Below are positions 23,188-32,521 of a stretch of 64,000 bases of DNA, piece by piece. Position numbers and translations under genes: made by a program. Each line of letters opens with the position of its first letter. The first letter of the stretch is position 1. Under the pieces are notes generated by a model that was not told the DNA's origin, made no database searches, and saw only the letters and a list, made by a program, of their open reading frames with translations. The stretch spans positions 1 to 64,000 of the forward strand of contig CAIPTY010000026.1 of NCBI GenBank assembly GCA_903868145.1, given 5' to 3'. The DNA is from an uncultured Desulfuromonadales bacterium (GTDB lineage Bacteria; Desulfobacterota; Desulfuromonadia; Geobacterales; Pseudopelobacteraceae).

Positions 23188-25437
23188 ATGGCAAAGTTCA
23201 AGGATTCACTTGAGTATCATTCAACCGGCAGAAAAGGGAAGATCGAGGTTATATCAACCAAACCGTGCCAGACCGCGGCAGACCTGTCTCTGGCCTATTC
23301 ACCGGGAGTTGCCGAACCCTGTCTGGCCATCCAGAAGAACCCGGAGGATGCCTACAAATATACCGCCAAAGGCAACCTGGTCGCGGTCGTATCAAACGGC
23401 ACCGCTGTGCTGGGACTGGGCAACCTGGGCGCCCTGGCCGGCAAGCCGGTCATGGAGGGCAAAGGCATTCTTTTCAAACGCTTCGCCGACATCGACGTCT
23501 TCGACATCGAGCTCGACACCGAGAATCCGGATGAAATCATCAAGGCCTGCCAGTTGCTGGAACCGACCTTCGGCGGCATCAATCTGGAAGACATCAAAGC
23601 TCCCGAATGCTTCTACATCGAAGAGACACTCAAAAAGACCATGAAGATCCCGGTCTTTCACGATGACCAGCACGGCACCGCCATCATATCATCTGCAGCC
23701 CTGATTAACGCGCTCCATCTGGTTAACAAGAAGATCGAAGACATCCGCATCGTCGTCAACGGCGCCGGCGCATCGGCCAACTCCTGCGCCAAACTTGCCA
23801 TCGCCTTGGGTGTCAAACCCAACAACATGATCATGTGCGACACGAAGGGTGTCATCTACAAGGGGCGCGTCGAAGGGATGAATCCGTACAAGGAACTCTT
23901 TGCCGCCGACACCCCTTTCCGCACACTGGAAGAGGCGGCCGCCGGCGCTGACGTCCTGTTCGGCCTTTCGGCCAAAGGCGCCTTCACCAAGGAGATGGTT
24001 GCCAGCATGGCTCCCCACCCGATCATCTTCGCCATGGCCAATCCAGATCCGGAAATCACCCCGGAAGATGCTCACTCGGTTCGCGGGGACGTCATGATTG
24101 CCACCGGTCGTTCCGACTATCCCAACCAGGTCAACAACGTGCTCGGCTTTCCCTTCATCTTCCGCGGCGCCCTGGATTGCCGGGCCACCTGTATCAACGA
24201 AGAGATGAAGCTTGCCGCCGTCAAGGCCCTGGCGCAGCTGGCCCGTGAAGAGGTACCCGACTCTGTCTGCAAAGCCTACGGGAATCAGAAATTCGCCTTC
24301 GGCCCCAACTACATCATCCCCAAGCCCTTCGATCCGCGTGTTCTGCTCCATGTCGCTCCGGCCATCGCCCAGGCAGCCATGGAAACCGGCGTTGCCCGCC
24401 AGCCGATTGAAGACATGGCAAAGTACATCGAGCACCTGGAATCGACCCAGGGCAAATCTAAAGAGATCATGCGCATGATCATCAACAAGGCCAAGAGCGA
24501 CCCCAAAAAGATTGTTTTCCCCGAGGGGGAGGATGAAAAAACACTCCGCGCTGCTCAAACCCTGGTGGAGGAAGGGATTGCAACTCCTATTCTGATCGGA
24601 GACAACAAGAAAATCACCCAGAAACTGGCGGAACTGAATATCGAACTTAACGTGGCGATTATTGACCCCTCTGAATCGGAACTGACCGACAGCTACGCCG
24701 ACAAACTCTACCAGCTTCGCCAGCGCAAGGGTCTGACGCACTCCGAATCCCTGCGCCTTCTGCGCCGCAAGTCACGCACCCACTTCGGGGCCATGATGGT
24801 ACATATGGGCGACGCCGACGCCCTGTTGGGTGGCATCGATACCCACTATCCCGAAACCATCCGTCCGGCACTGGAGGTCATCGGGAAACAGAAAGGACTA
24901 TCCAGCGTCCACGGGCTCTACATGATGGTCTTCAAAAATGACGTCTACTTCCTCGCCGATACGACCGTCACCATCGACCCAACCGCCGAGGAACTGGCCG
25001 AGACCGCCATTCTGGCAGCCGAAAAAGTCCGCATGCTCGACATTGAACCCCGCGTTGCCATGCTCTCCTTTTCCAACTTCGGGTCGGTCAACCACCCACA
25101 GTCCAAGAAAGTCCGCCGTGCAACGGAGATTGTCAAGGAGCGGGCTCCCGAGCTGATTGTGGAAGGCGAAATGCAGGCCGACACCGCCGTCGTACCGGAT
25201 CTGCTGGCGGGCTTCACCTTCTCCAAACTCAAGACAAACGCCAATATACTGATCTTCCCCGACCTCGGTTCAGGCAACATCTGCTACAAGCTGCTGCGCA
25301 ATCTGGGCGGTGCTGAGGCTATCGGTCCGATCCTGATGGGCATGAACAAACCGGTTCATGTCCTGCAACGGGGCGACAGCGTCAGTGACATTGTCAACAT
25401 GGCAGCCATAGCCGTAGTGGACGCCCAGACCACATAG
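23188..25437 (+). CDS. maeB: NADP-dependent malic enzyme with phosphotransacetylase-like C-terminal domain
   Basis: A 749-residue bifunctional-type malic enzyme. Residues 1 to about 425 are the malic enzyme: Tyr-containing [26 protein letters not shown], the metal-site [16 protein letters not shown], Rossmann motif [16 protein letters not shown] and [14 protein letters not shown]. Residues about 430-749 match phosphate acetyltransferase ([60 protein letters not shown]). In MaeB the second domain is regulatory (acetyl-CoA/acetyl phosphate binding) rather than a working transacetylase. It decarboxylates malate to pyruvate and supplies NADPH. Start supported by GGAGGAG five bases upstream. Terminated by a strong hairpin. 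Confidence 0.95.
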   Translation: MAKFKDSLEYHSTGRKGKIEVISTKPCQTAADLSLAYSPGVAEPCLAIQKNPEDAYKYTAKGNLVAVVSNGTAVLGLGNLGALAGKPVMEGKGILFKRFADIDVFDIELDTENPDEIIKACQLLEPTFGGINLEDIKAPECFYIEETLKKTMKIPVFHDDQHGTAIISSAALINALHLVNKKIEDIRIVVNGAGASANSCAKLAIALGVKPNNMIMCDTKGVIYKGRVEGMNPYKELFAADTPFRTLEEAAAGADVLFGLSAKGAFTKEMVASMAPHPIIFAMANPDPEITPEDAHSVRGDVMIATGRSDYPNQVNNVLGFPFIFRGALDCRATCINEEMKLAAVKALAQLAREEVPDSVCKAYGNQKFAFGPNYIIPKPFDPRVLLHVAPAIAQAAMETGVARQPIEDMAKYIEHLESTQGKSKEIMRMIINKAKSDPKKIVFPEGEDEKTLRAAQTLVEEGIATPILIGDNKKITQKLAELNIELNVAIIDPSESELTDSYADKLYQLRQRKGLTHSESLRLLRRKSRTHFGAMMVHMGDADALLGGIDTHYPETIRPALEVIGKQKGLSSVHGLYMMVFKNDVYFLADTTVTIDPTAEELAETAILAAEKVRMLDIEPRVAMLSFSNFGSVNHPQSKKVRRATEIVKERAPELIVEGEMQADTAVVPDLLAGFTFSKLKTNANILIFPDLGSGNICYKLLRNLGGAEAIGPILMGMNKPVHVLQRGDSVSDIVNMAAIAVVDAQTT

Positions 25438-25466
25438 GGATTTTGACAGATACAGACTTAAGACAA

Positions 25467-25494
25467 CAGAAAGGCGGGTTTACCCGCCTTTCTG
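25467..25494. terminator. Bidirectional intrinsic terminator
   Basis: Perfect 12-bp stem CAGAAAGGCGGG / CCCGCCTTTCTG with a TTTA tetraloop between the convergent malic enzyme and TPR genes. Confidence 0.88.
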
Positions 25495-25547
25495 TTGAAC
25501 TGCTTCCGAGAATACGGAAGATCATTTATCGTGATATGTTCAGGACG

Positions 25548-27452
25548 TCACAAACCGAACCCTTTGAAGTCCTCTTCGGAAAAATCGAGGTCATTCTTTT
25601 CTGTGCCAATTTCGGCAATCAATGAACGGACATCCCGGTAACCGGGACTGACTGTCTCGATCTCCGCAAGCATCCGGGCAAATTCATCGTTCTTGAGAGC
25701 CGCTTTGCAGGTCAGGGCGAGTTCGTACTTGGCTGAGAGAAAGTCTTCCTGGTCAAGACCCGGCTTCAAAAGCGACCTGAGAACAGTGTCCGCGTTTTTC
25801 AGATCACCCTTGTCGCGAAGACATGCCCCCTGGAAGATCAGGCATCCCAGCCGCCGCGCAGGATCTGATGATGCCTGGCGGAATTCGTTGATAGCCTCGT
25901 CAAACAATCCCATCTCTCTGAAAGCCATACCCAGATCATAGTGGGACTGGGCATCTGCTCCATCCAGGCTGCTGTCAAACCTCACGCCACGAGGAGTCGT
26001 GGATATTGACTCCAGTATCTCGCCGACAGAATCGAGCCAATTATCCTCCTGCCTCCCCGAGTCATCGTCCGTGGAAGCAATATCAACGGCTTCAAAATCA
26101 TCAAACTCCACTTCAATTTCAAGCTCTTCGCCAGAATCCTCCGGCGCATCGACGACATCAACCTCACCGAATGCGGGCTCATCGAAGATTTCGTCACTGA
26201 AAGCGGAGGGGATTTCGGAATCGAACGCCGCATCTCCGGCTCTCTCTGTATCAAAAAGCTCACCCGGTATATCTGTCGGCTCCGGGGAGAAAACCTCGGG
26301 AATGGGTGTCTGTTGCCCAAAAGAGGCCTCTTCCGTAAACACTGATTCATCAGATGACGGTGGAACCCCGTCCCCTGTTTCCGTCAGATGTTTCAGGGAT
26401 TCCAGCCTGGGCGCCAGTGCATCGGATTCCCCGGTTCTTCCCGCTGCCTGATAAATCCTGCTGAGTCCATCAAGCACGCGCTCGTTGATCGGATCTGCAA
26501 CTTCGAGGGTCTTGTACACCGCCACAAGATCATCAAAGTGATTCCCGGAACTCAGAATCTCCTGTTCGTATTCATCAAGCAGCGCCAACGCCCCTCTGAC
26601 ATCATGCTCAGCCGCGTGACACGCAATCAGCCCTGTTCTGGCGGAGATGTCATCAGGAAAGAAGGAGAGGTAATGCTGGTAGGCCATCTTCTCCTTCTGT
26701 GGCTGATTCAGTTTTTTATAGGCCTCAATGATCAGTTCCCATGCGCGCTTTTCTTTGGGATTCGTTCGGAGAAAAACCTGGAGCCCGGAAACTGCACCGG
26801 CAACGTTCCCCGTGGAAACCTGTTCGGACAGCACGTCGAGCATGAAGTCTGTTTTTTCGGGGAAAAGCTGCCGGATTCTGGCGTCAAGCTTACCAAGAGC
26901 TGCTGTGTCACCCCGCTCCTGAAGCAGTGAAGCAAGTTTTTGGAAAGCGGTATATGAATCATCGCTGCGCTTGATCTGAAAATAGGTCTCGGCGAGTTTG
27001 AGCCTCACCGCAATATTCTGGGGATCAACCGACTGCATTTTGACGAGAATCCTGAGCGCCTCCCCCATGTCGGAGGACTTTTCGTAGAGATCAAACACCA
27101 GGCGGTACTCTTCCAGCGCATTTGCCACAAGTCCGTGTTTCTCGTTCAGTTCGGCAAGGATCAGCGTGATGGGTATGTCACCGGGGAAAAATTTCTGGAG
27201 CTGTTTATAGACTGCGATCCCCTTGAGATAGAAACCGTTTGACGAGTAGTATTTCCCTATGGTCTCGAATTCGGTGCGGGCATCAGCAGCCCGCCCGGCC
27301 TTGAGCAACAGCTCCGCGAGACGTTGGCGATGACTGAGGGCAGAAGGGTCAATCGCCATAACCTGTTCATATATTTTGATGGCCTTGTCAAGCTGCCCCC
27401 GTATTGCCAGGCGCTGAGCCTCTTCTATCAGCTTGTCCTTCTTTGAACTCAC
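25548..27452 (-). CDS. Tetratricopeptide-repeat protein
   Basis: A 634-residue cytoplasmic protein (no signal or membrane segment). Residues 5 to about 350 consist of successive TPR-like helical pairs (KAIKIYEQVMAIDPSALSHRQRL, GIAVYKQLQKFFPGDIPI, EYRLVFDLYEKSSDMGEALRI). Residues about 360-490 are a highly acidic low-complexity segment (DVVDAPEDSGEELEIEVEFDDF). The C-terminal 130 residues hold further TPRs (AQSHYDLGMAFREMGLFDEAI). This layout matches TPR scaffold proteins of Geobacter and myxobacteria, where similar proteins are linked to polarity or type IV pili, but no specific role can be assigned. Single gene with its own start; the 246-base gap upstream to the DedA gene holds only AT-rich DNA. 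Confidence 0.8.
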   Translation of the reverse strand: MSSKKDKLIEEAQRLAIRGQLDKAIKIYEQVMAIDPSALSHRQRLAELLLKAGRAADARTEFETIGKYYSSNGFYLKGIAVYKQLQKFFPGDIPITLILAELNEKHGLVANALEEYRLVFDLYEKSSDMGEALRILVKMQSVDPQNIAVRLKLAETYFQIKRSDDSYTAFQKLASLLQERGDTAALGKLDARIRQLFPEKTDFMLDVLSEQVSTGNVAGAVSGLQVFLRTNPKEKRAWELIIEAYKKLNQPQKEKMAYQHYLSFFPDDISARTGLIACHAAEHDVRGALALLDEYEQEILSSGNHFDDLVAVYKTLEVADPINERVLDGLSRIYQAAGRTGESDALAPRLESLKHLTETGDGVPPSSDESVFTEEASFGQQTPIPEVFSPEPTDIPGELFDTERAGDAAFDSEIPSAFSDEIFDEPAFGEVDVVDAPEDSGEELEIEVEFDDFEAVDIASTDDDSGRQEDNWLDSVGEILESISTTPRGVRFDSSLDGADAQSHYDLGMAFREMGLFDEAINEFRQASSDPARRLGCLIFQGACLRDKGDLKNADTVLRSLLKPGLDQEDFLSAKYELALTCKAALKNDEFARMLAEIETVSPGYRDVRSLIAEIGTEKNDLDFSEEDFKGFGL

Positions 27453-27698
27453 CTGTAATAATCCTTTCTGCCACCCCGGTTAAACGACTCGACTCATCCC
27501 GATAAAACTGCGTTAAATTAAGCTATCAGTGCCATAAAAGTCAAGCAGAATAAGCCGTATAAGCAGGTCATTTCAGACCAGGCGGCCGCTAATTTTGATT
27601 TTGACTTAGTGCATAAAATGCTTTAGGTTGGTTAACCAAGGTGATTTCAGTTTTCTGTCGCCACAGGTTCCTGGATTGCATACAAACGGCGGGAGCGG

Positions 27699-28328
27699 AT
27701 GGTGCAGCACTTTCAGCAACTCCTCATAGACTACGGATACTGGGTGTTGTTCATCGGTACCTTTCTGGAAGGCGAGACCATCCTTATTATGGCCGGTTTT
27801 CTCGCCTTTCAGGGTTATCTGCAGATTACCGGCGTAGTAGTGACGGCCTTTGTCGGCTCTTTTCTCGGCGACCAGTTTTATTTCTATCTTGGTCGTTTAA
27901 AAGGGAGGGCTTTACTCAAACGCTTTCACGGCATAGCCCGTAAATTCCGTCAAGCACTCAAAATGATTGAAAAATACGGCGTCCTCGTAGCCTTTGTTTC
28001 CCGATTCACCTACGGTTTCAGGATTGTGCTGCCAATTATTCTGGGAATAACCAGCCTCGCGCCCCGGACTTTTTTTCTGATCAACCTGTCCAGCGCGCTC
28101 TTATGGTCTGTCATATTCTCTCTGGCAGGATTTCTTTTCGGCAAAAGCGCCGCGCTCTTTCTCGATGATGTGGGAAAGTACGAGCATTACCTGATCTTCC
28201 TTCTGATGGGGCTTATGATGTCAGCCTGGCTGATTCACTTCTTCCACGCCTGGAACATGAAAAAGCCTGCCAGGATGAGACTGGCCAGAATGCGGGAGTT
28301 TCACACGACACATCTTGACAGATCATGA
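27699..28328 (+). CDS. DedA-family membrane protein (SNARE-associated/VTT domain)
   Basis: A 209-residue polytopic protein with about five hydrophobic segments. Family motifs are visible: FLEGETILIMAGFLAFQG (conserved Glu in GxxxPxPGE-like position), FVGSFLGDQFYFYLGR, and FVSRFTYGFRIVLPIILGI (the F-x-R-x3-P-x5-G type loop). DedA proteins are undecaprenyl-phosphate or phospholipid flippases. The start at MVQHFQQL was chosen because upstream in-frame starts are absent; GGGAG lies close upstream. Its TGA overlaps the ATG of trmJ (ATGA), so the two are translationally coupled. Confidence 0.88.
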   Translation: MVQHFQQLLIDYGYWVLFIGTFLEGETILIMAGFLAFQGYLQITGVVVTAFVGSFLGDQFYFYLGRLKGRALLKRFHGIARKFRQALKMIEKYGVLVAFVSRFTYGFRIVLPIILGITSLAPRTFFLINLSSALLWSVIFSLAGFLFGKSAALFLDDVGKYEHYLIFLLMGLMMSAWLIHFFHAWNMKKPARMRLARMREFHTTHLDRS

Positions 28329-29068
28329 GCAAGTATTCAGAATGTATCTCTGTCGTCCTAGTGGAGCCCCAGTCACCCGGCAATATCGGCATGGTCTGCC
28401 GGGCCATGAAAAATATGGGGCTGTCACGACTTCGCCTGGTGGGAGGATGTGACCGGTTTCATCCCGATTCGCTTAAATTCGCGGTCGCCGCCCGTGATTT
28501 GCTCGAAAAAGCGGAGATTTTCAGCGACCTGCCCTCAGCGCTCGCCGACTGTACCCTGACGGCAGGCACCACCCGCCGACATGGCAAATATCGGCAGGAG
28601 ATTCTTGCCCCGCAGCAGATTGCAGATGTTTTCAGGGCGCAGGTTCGACCAGACTGCACGGCTGCCATCGTATTTGGACGTGAAGATAGCGGCCTGACAA
28701 CCGATGAACTGGCATTGTGCCGCTGGCATGCCACCATTCCGGCTGCAGAGGAATACGGCTCACTCAACCTGTCCCAGGCGGTACTGATCTTCTGCTACGA
28801 ATTGTGCAGGGATCCTGAAACAGCCCAAGACAGCAGGAAATTCCCCTTGGCAACCTCGGGCGAAATGGAATCGATGTTCGGTCAGATGGACACCTGCCTG
28901 CAGAAAATCGGTTTCCTGAACGAGCAGAACCCGGCGCATGTCATGCGCTCGCTCCGCCGCATTTTTTTCAGGGCGGAACTGGACAGCCGTGACGTTGCGA
29001 TCCTGCGGGGCATGCTGACCCAGATCGACTGGGCCAGTTCCGGTTTTGACGGAAGGAAACGGGCGTGA
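28325..29068 (+). CDS. trmJ: tRNA (cytidine/uridine-2'-O-)-methyltransferase, TrmJ family
   Basis: The 247-residue protein carries the SPOUT methyltransferase signatures of TrmJ: N-terminal VVLVEPQSPGNIGMVCRAMKN (motif 1), VFGREDSGLTTDELALC (motif 2) and SLNLSQAVLIFCYEL (motif 3, trefoil knot). TrmJ adds 2'-O-methyl at position 32 of the tRNA anticodon loop. The C-terminal extension (FGQMDTCLQKIGFLN...) is the usual helical tail. It overlaps the DedA gene at ATGA and the SemiSWEET gene at GTGA, so it is the middle of a tightly coupled operon. Confidence 0.93.
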   Translation: MSKYSECISVVLVEPQSPGNIGMVCRAMKNMGLSRLRLVGGCDRFHPDSLKFAVAARDLLEKAEIFSDLPSALADCTLTAGTTRRHGKYRQEILAPQQIADVFRAQVRPDCTAAIVFGREDSGLTTDELALCRWHATIPAAEEYGSLNLSQAVLIFCYELCRDPETAQDSRKFPLATSGEMESMFGQMDTCLQKIGFLNEQNPAHVMRSLRRIFFRAELDSRDVAILRGMLTQIDWASSGFDGRKRA

Positions 29069-29328
29069 CCCCCACAACGATCGGTCTGCTGGCTGGGGCA
29101 CTCACCAGCGTCGCTGCCGTGCCCCAGGTGATAAAGACCCTGCGGACACGCCACGCCCGCGACATATCGATCTGGCAGCCGCTTCTGCTTTCGCTGGGGA
29201 TCGCGCTCTGGCTCGCATACGGTGTCCTGATTCATGATATGCCGCTGATTCTGGCAAACGTAGTCCCGTTAGCCTGCAATGTGCTTCTGACGGTTTTAAA
29301 ACTGCTCTATCGCGACGACGCCCTGTGA
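29065..29328 (+). CDS. SemiSWEET-type sugar transporter (PQ-loop)
   Basis: An 87-residue membrane protein with three helices, the size of one SemiSWEET triple-helix bundle, which works as a dimer. The first helix carries AGALTSVAAVPQVIKTLRT, with the PQ motif, and ARDISIWQPLLLSLGIALW and PLILANVVPLACNVLL form the others. SemiSWEETs passively transport sugars such as sucrose or glucose; the substrate is unknown here. It starts with GTG overlapping the trmJ stop (GTGA). A gap of 36 bases and a GGAGG-type site lead to the lemA-like gene. Confidence 0.85.
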   Translation: MTPTTIGLLAGALTSVAAVPQVIKTLRTRHARDISIWQPLLLSLGIALWLAYGVLIHDMPLILANVVPLACNVLLTVLKLLYRDDAL

Positions 29329-29364
29329 GGGGCCTACATCATCACAAAAAACGGAGGAAACACC

Positions 29365-29958
29365 ATGAAACACCTTGTACGCGTTAAGTTCCTGATCCTG
29401 GTGGTCTCACTGCTGTCGCTGCTGTCAGGTTGCGGCTACAATACCATGCAGGCCAACGAAGAGGCGGTCACCGCAGCCTGGGGTAATGTTGAATCATCCT
29501 ACCAGCGCAGGGCGGACCTGATTCCCAATCTGGTGGAGGCGGTCAAGGGCTATACAAAACATGAGGCCGAAACACTCAAGGCCGTCACGGAGGCCCGCGC
29601 AAAGGTTGGCACCATGCAGGTCAACAAGGATGTCATTAATGATCCTCAAAGCCTTGCCAAATTTCAACAGGCCCAGGGTCAGCTCTCCGGAGCTCTTTCC
29701 CGCCTGATGGTGGTCGCGGAGAAATATCCCGATCTGAAGGCCAATCAGAACTTCCTCGATCTGCAAAAGCAGTTGGAAGGCACGGAAAATCGCATCAACG
29801 TAGCTCGCGAGCGTTACAACAAATCGGTACAGATATTCAACACCAGCATCCGTACCTTCCCCAACTCGATGACCAACTCCATGATGCTTCACCTGAAGCG
29901 CAAGGAACCGTTCAAGGCTGAAGAGGGTGCGAAGGTGGCTCCCAAGGTTAAATTCTGA
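29365..29958 (+). CDS. LemA-family lipoprotein or membrane protein
   Basis: A 197-residue protein starting after CGGAGGAAACACC. The N-terminus has a signal helix ending in LLSGCGYN, a lipobox-like site, so it may be a lipoprotein rather than the usual single-span LemA. The helical body shows NEEAVTAAWGNVESSYQRRADLIPNLV and VKGYTKHEAETLKAVTEARA and NVARERYNKSVQIFN, the LemA signatures. In many bacteria LemA is encoded with TPM-domain proteins, as here (next gene). Role unknown; they are linked to envelope homeostasis. Confidence 0.88.
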   Translation: MKHLVRVKFLILVVSLLSLLSGCGYNTMQANEEAVTAAWGNVESSYQRRADLIPNLVEAVKGYTKHEAETLKAVTEARAKVGTMQVNKDVINDPQSLAKFQQAQGQLSGALSRLMVVAEKYPDLKANQNFLDLQKQLEGTENRINVARERYNKSVQIFNTSIRTFPNSMTNSMMLHLKRKEPFKAEEGAKVAPKVKF

Positions 29959-29990
29959 TTACAAGCAACTTGACAGTGGGGTGCGGCACC

Positions 29991-30860
29991 ATGATTTTTA
30001 ACAGATTCGTCATTATGGCACTTATTATCCTTCTGCCGCTCCCTCTGTTTGCGCTTGACCCGCCTAAACTTGTCGGGCGGGTCAACGATACGGCGAACAT
30101 GCTTTCCCAACAGGCACGATCGAATCTTGAGCAAAAGCTCAAAGCTTTCGAGAGCGCCACCTCCAATCAGGTTACCGTGCTGACCGTTCCCTCACTCCAG
30201 GGCGATGACATCGATCAGTTCGCCAGCCATGTTTTTGACCAGTGGAAGATCGGCCAAAAGGGAAAGGACAACGGTATTCTCCTTGTTCTCGCCCAGACCG
30301 AGAGGAAGGTTCGCATCGAAGTCGGGATGGGCCTTCAGGGCGTTTTACCGGACATAACCGCCGGCAAGATCATCCGTGACGTCATGCGGCCGCACCTCAA
30401 ATCCGGCAACTTCGATCAGGGGATCAATGCCGGCGTCGACGCAATCATGGCGGCCACCAAGGGCGAATTCAAGGCATCTCCCCAGGATGCCTCCAGGCAG
30501 GCGCACAAGAAAAAATCATCGTTTTCAACCATCCTGATCATTGCGGCCATTGCCATCGGCGTGTGCGGCATGATCTCCCGCTATCTGGGAGCCGCTGCCG
30601 GGGCAATCGGCGTCCCGTTGGCCGCTACGCTGGCATTTCCCGGACTCGGGGTGATGATGCTGTTCATGATAGCCCTGGGCGGCCTGATCGGCGGCTTCCT
30701 GCTCAGTATGCTCCTGTCCGGCATGTCGAGCGGCGGGGGGTACGGAGGTGGCGGATATTGGGGTGGCGGCTTTGGTGGAGGATCATCGGGAAGCGGTGAC
30801 GGCGGATTCTCCGGAGGCGGCGGTGGTTCTGATGGTGGCGGTTCATCCGACGACTATTGA
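29991..30860 (+). CDS. TPM-domain membrane protein (YgcG/Psb32 family) with Gly-rich tail
   Basis: About 289 residues from the ATG at 29991 (a GTG seven codons earlier is the ORF-track start; neither has a strong ribosome site). A signal helix (MALIILLPLPLFAL) is followed by the TPM domain: VGRVNDTANMLSQQARSNLEQKL, NQVTVLTVPSLQGDDIDQFA, KGKDNGILLVLAQTERKVRI and EVGMGLQGVLPDITAGKII. Two membrane helices follow (about 180-240), then a Gly/Ser tail of repeated GGG blocks ending SSDDY. TPM proteins of this build pair with LemA, as here. Some have acid-phosphatase-like activity. Frames on the opposite strand over the Gly-rich tail are shadows. Confidence 0.87.
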   Translation: MIFNRFVIMALIILLPLPLFALDPPKLVGRVNDTANMLSQQARSNLEQKLKAFESATSNQVTVLTVPSLQGDDIDQFASHVFDQWKIGQKGKDNGILLVLAQTERKVRIEVGMGLQGVLPDITAGKIIRDVMRPHLKSGNFDQGINAGVDAIMAATKGEFKASPQDASRQAHKKKSSFSTILIIAAIAIGVCGMISRYLGAAAGAIGVPLAATLAFPGLGVMMLFMIALGGLIGGFLLSMLLSGMSSGGGYGGGGYWGGGFGGGSSGSGDGGFSGGGGGSDGGGSSDDY

Positions 30861-30936
30861 AAAAATCGAACACGTTTTTATTTACAAAATCTGTAACAGT
30901 GATATTATTCCGCCAAACTGGGATCAAGGAGGCGCC

Positions 30937-32040
30937 ATGAAGAAAATTATGCTGTTTATTCTGTTTCTGTTGTTGAGTTGTTCGTCCGCTACGCTTGCCG
31001 CAGTGGAAGCTACTGGTGAGGGGCCGAGCAAGGATGCTGCGGTTTCCGCTGCCCTGCGAAAAGCTGTCGAGCAGGCACTTGGAACCCACGTTACATCTCA
31101 GACGCTGGTTGTAGACTCTGCGCTTGTGGATGACAGGATCTACTCCCATTCCAAAGGGTATGTGAGACGATACGAGATCATCAGGACAACAAACACCGCC
31201 GATGGCTTTGCGGTGACAATCTCGGCCGATATTGACACCTTTCTGCTGCACGATGATATCAATTCGCTCACCATCCTGCGCAAGAATGCCGTTGTGGGCA
31301 ATCCACGAATACTGGTGGTTTTCAGCACCCGCCAGAAGAACCTGCGGGGCAAAGCATTTACCGACGACATCTATAACGGCATCGTCGAGTCGCTGACTGA
31401 CCGGCAGTTTCGTGTGGTGGACAAATCTGCGGCCGACCAGTTTGCCAATCAGATGGCCGATTCCCATGAAATGGATGTCAACCTCAACCGGGCAGCGGCC
31501 TACGGCCTCTCCTACCAGGCGGAATATACACTGTATTATGACGTCAGCGGCATTGTCAGGGATACCTCTGAAGGCAAGTTTGTGGACATCGGCATACGCG
31601 CACAGTTGATCGACAATACCCGCGCCACGGTGATCACCAGCAAGCAGGTTGACCAATCCGCCGCCACCGACTTCAAAATTGAGCAGGCGCTGAGCCTGGC
31701 AGGCAGAGAGGGTGGAAAGCGGATCGTAGGCCCCCTCATAGACGTGCTGAAGCGGCACTGGATGGATATGCAGAACAACGGCGCGATGTACACCATCGTG
31801 ATCGACGGTGTGGACGATGCCGAGCAGATCAGCCGGTTCACCCAGATGTTTGCCCGCTTCCCCCTGGCAAACGGCACGCGTGAGGTTGAATCGGGCGGCG
31901 GGAAAACCACCTTTGAAAGCACCTACCGGGGAAAACGCGAACAGCTAGACCGGGATGTCCTCAGGGCGGCAGCCGAACTCGGCTGGACTCTGAAGAAGAT
32001 CCGGGCCGAAGGCGCTCGCAGCACCTGGAAAAGATTCTAA
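30937..32040 (+). CDS. Exported protein with FlgT-like N-terminal domain
   Basis: The start is MKKIMLFILFLLLS, with AAGGAGG four bases before the ATG; the ORF-track start lies 63 codons upstream inside the TPM gene. The signal peptide ends near TLAAVEAT. Residues about 22-100 contain EATGEGPSKDAAVSAALRKAVEQ and RRYEIIRTTNTADGFAVTISADID, the pattern of the FlgT N-terminal/LPP20-type domain. The middle (PRILVVFSTRQ, FRVVDKSAADQFANQ, YDVSGIVRDTSEGKFV) resembles the CsgG/FlgO-like fold, and the C-terminal ~90 residues are a separate alpha/beta region. In Vibrio FlgT and FlgO are outer-membrane flagellar ring factors. There are no flagellar genes in the window, so this may be a different envelope complex. 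First gene of the five-gene cluster. Confidence 0.7.
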   Translation: MKKIMLFILFLLLSCSSATLAAVEATGEGPSKDAAVSAALRKAVEQALGTHVTSQTLVVDSALVDDRIYSHSKGYVRRYEIIRTTNTADGFAVTISADIDTFLLHDDINSLTILRKNAVVGNPRILVVFSTRQKNLRGKAFTDDIYNGIVESLTDRQFRVVDKSAADQFANQMADSHEMDVNLNRAAAYGLSYQAEYTLYYDVSGIVRDTSEGKFVDIGIRAQLIDNTRATVITSKQVDQSAATDFKIEQALSLAGREGGKRIVGPLIDVLKRHWMDMQNNGAMYTIVIDGVDDAEQISRFTQMFARFPLANGTREVESGGGKTTFESTYRGKREQLDRDVLRAAAELGWTLKKIRAEGARSTWKRF

Positions 32041-32072
32041 CCTAGCTACTTCACACTTATATGGAGGCTTGC

Positions 32073-32480
32073 ATGAAAACAAATTTTCGTCTCATTCTTG
32101 TTTCATTAACCGCCCTGCTGATGCTGTCCGCCTGCCAGACGACTGCACCTGACCGGATTTCGACACTGGAGGATTTCTTCACCCCCCCGGCCGACAAAGT
32201 CACCAGTACTGCAGACAGCATCATCGTCAGAGGGATTCGCTCCCATTATGTCAGAGGCGAGCATCTGAGAGCCGACTTCAAACTGTACAACAACCGCGGG
32301 CGGCGCAATGTGATCAATTTCCGGGTTCAGTGGCTTGACAACGACGGCATGATTACCGGTCTCCACGGTTACGGCCCCTGGAAAACCGTCGCACTGGAGG
32401 GACAGCAGGAGATCGTCGTGACTGACACCTCACCAAGCCCGCGTGCGGTCGACTACAAACTGGAACTGCAATCAAACTGA
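32073..32480 (+). CDS. DUF1425 lipoprotein (YcfL-like)
   Basis: The start at MKTNFRLILV, four codons after the ORF-track start, has GGAGG five bases upstream. A lipoprotein signal ends at LMLSACQTT. The 135-residue protein is an immunoglobulin-like beta domain with LRADFKLYNNRGRRNVINFRV and WKTVALEGQQEIVVTDTSPSP, the DUF1425/YcfL signature. In E. coli ycfL neighbours lpoB, the activator of PBP1b, but no PBP is seen here. It follows the FlgT-like protein gene and precedes two large exported proteins, suggesting a shared envelope complex (inference). Confidence 0.75.
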   Translation: MKTNFRLILVSLTALLMLSACQTTAPDRISTLEDFFTPPADKVTSTADSIIVRGIRSHYVRGEHLRADFKLYNNRGRRNVINFRVQWLDNDGMITGLHGYGPWKTVALEGQQEIVVTDTSPSPRAVDYKLELQSN

Positions 32481-32521
32481 GACGTATCTTACAAACACAA
32501 ACAAACCTCAAGGGGGTACCA

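Noticed and set aside
23689-24741. 350-residue minus-strand ORF opposite maeB
   Set aside because: Shadow of maeB; composition is that of a reversed coding strand and no family motif.
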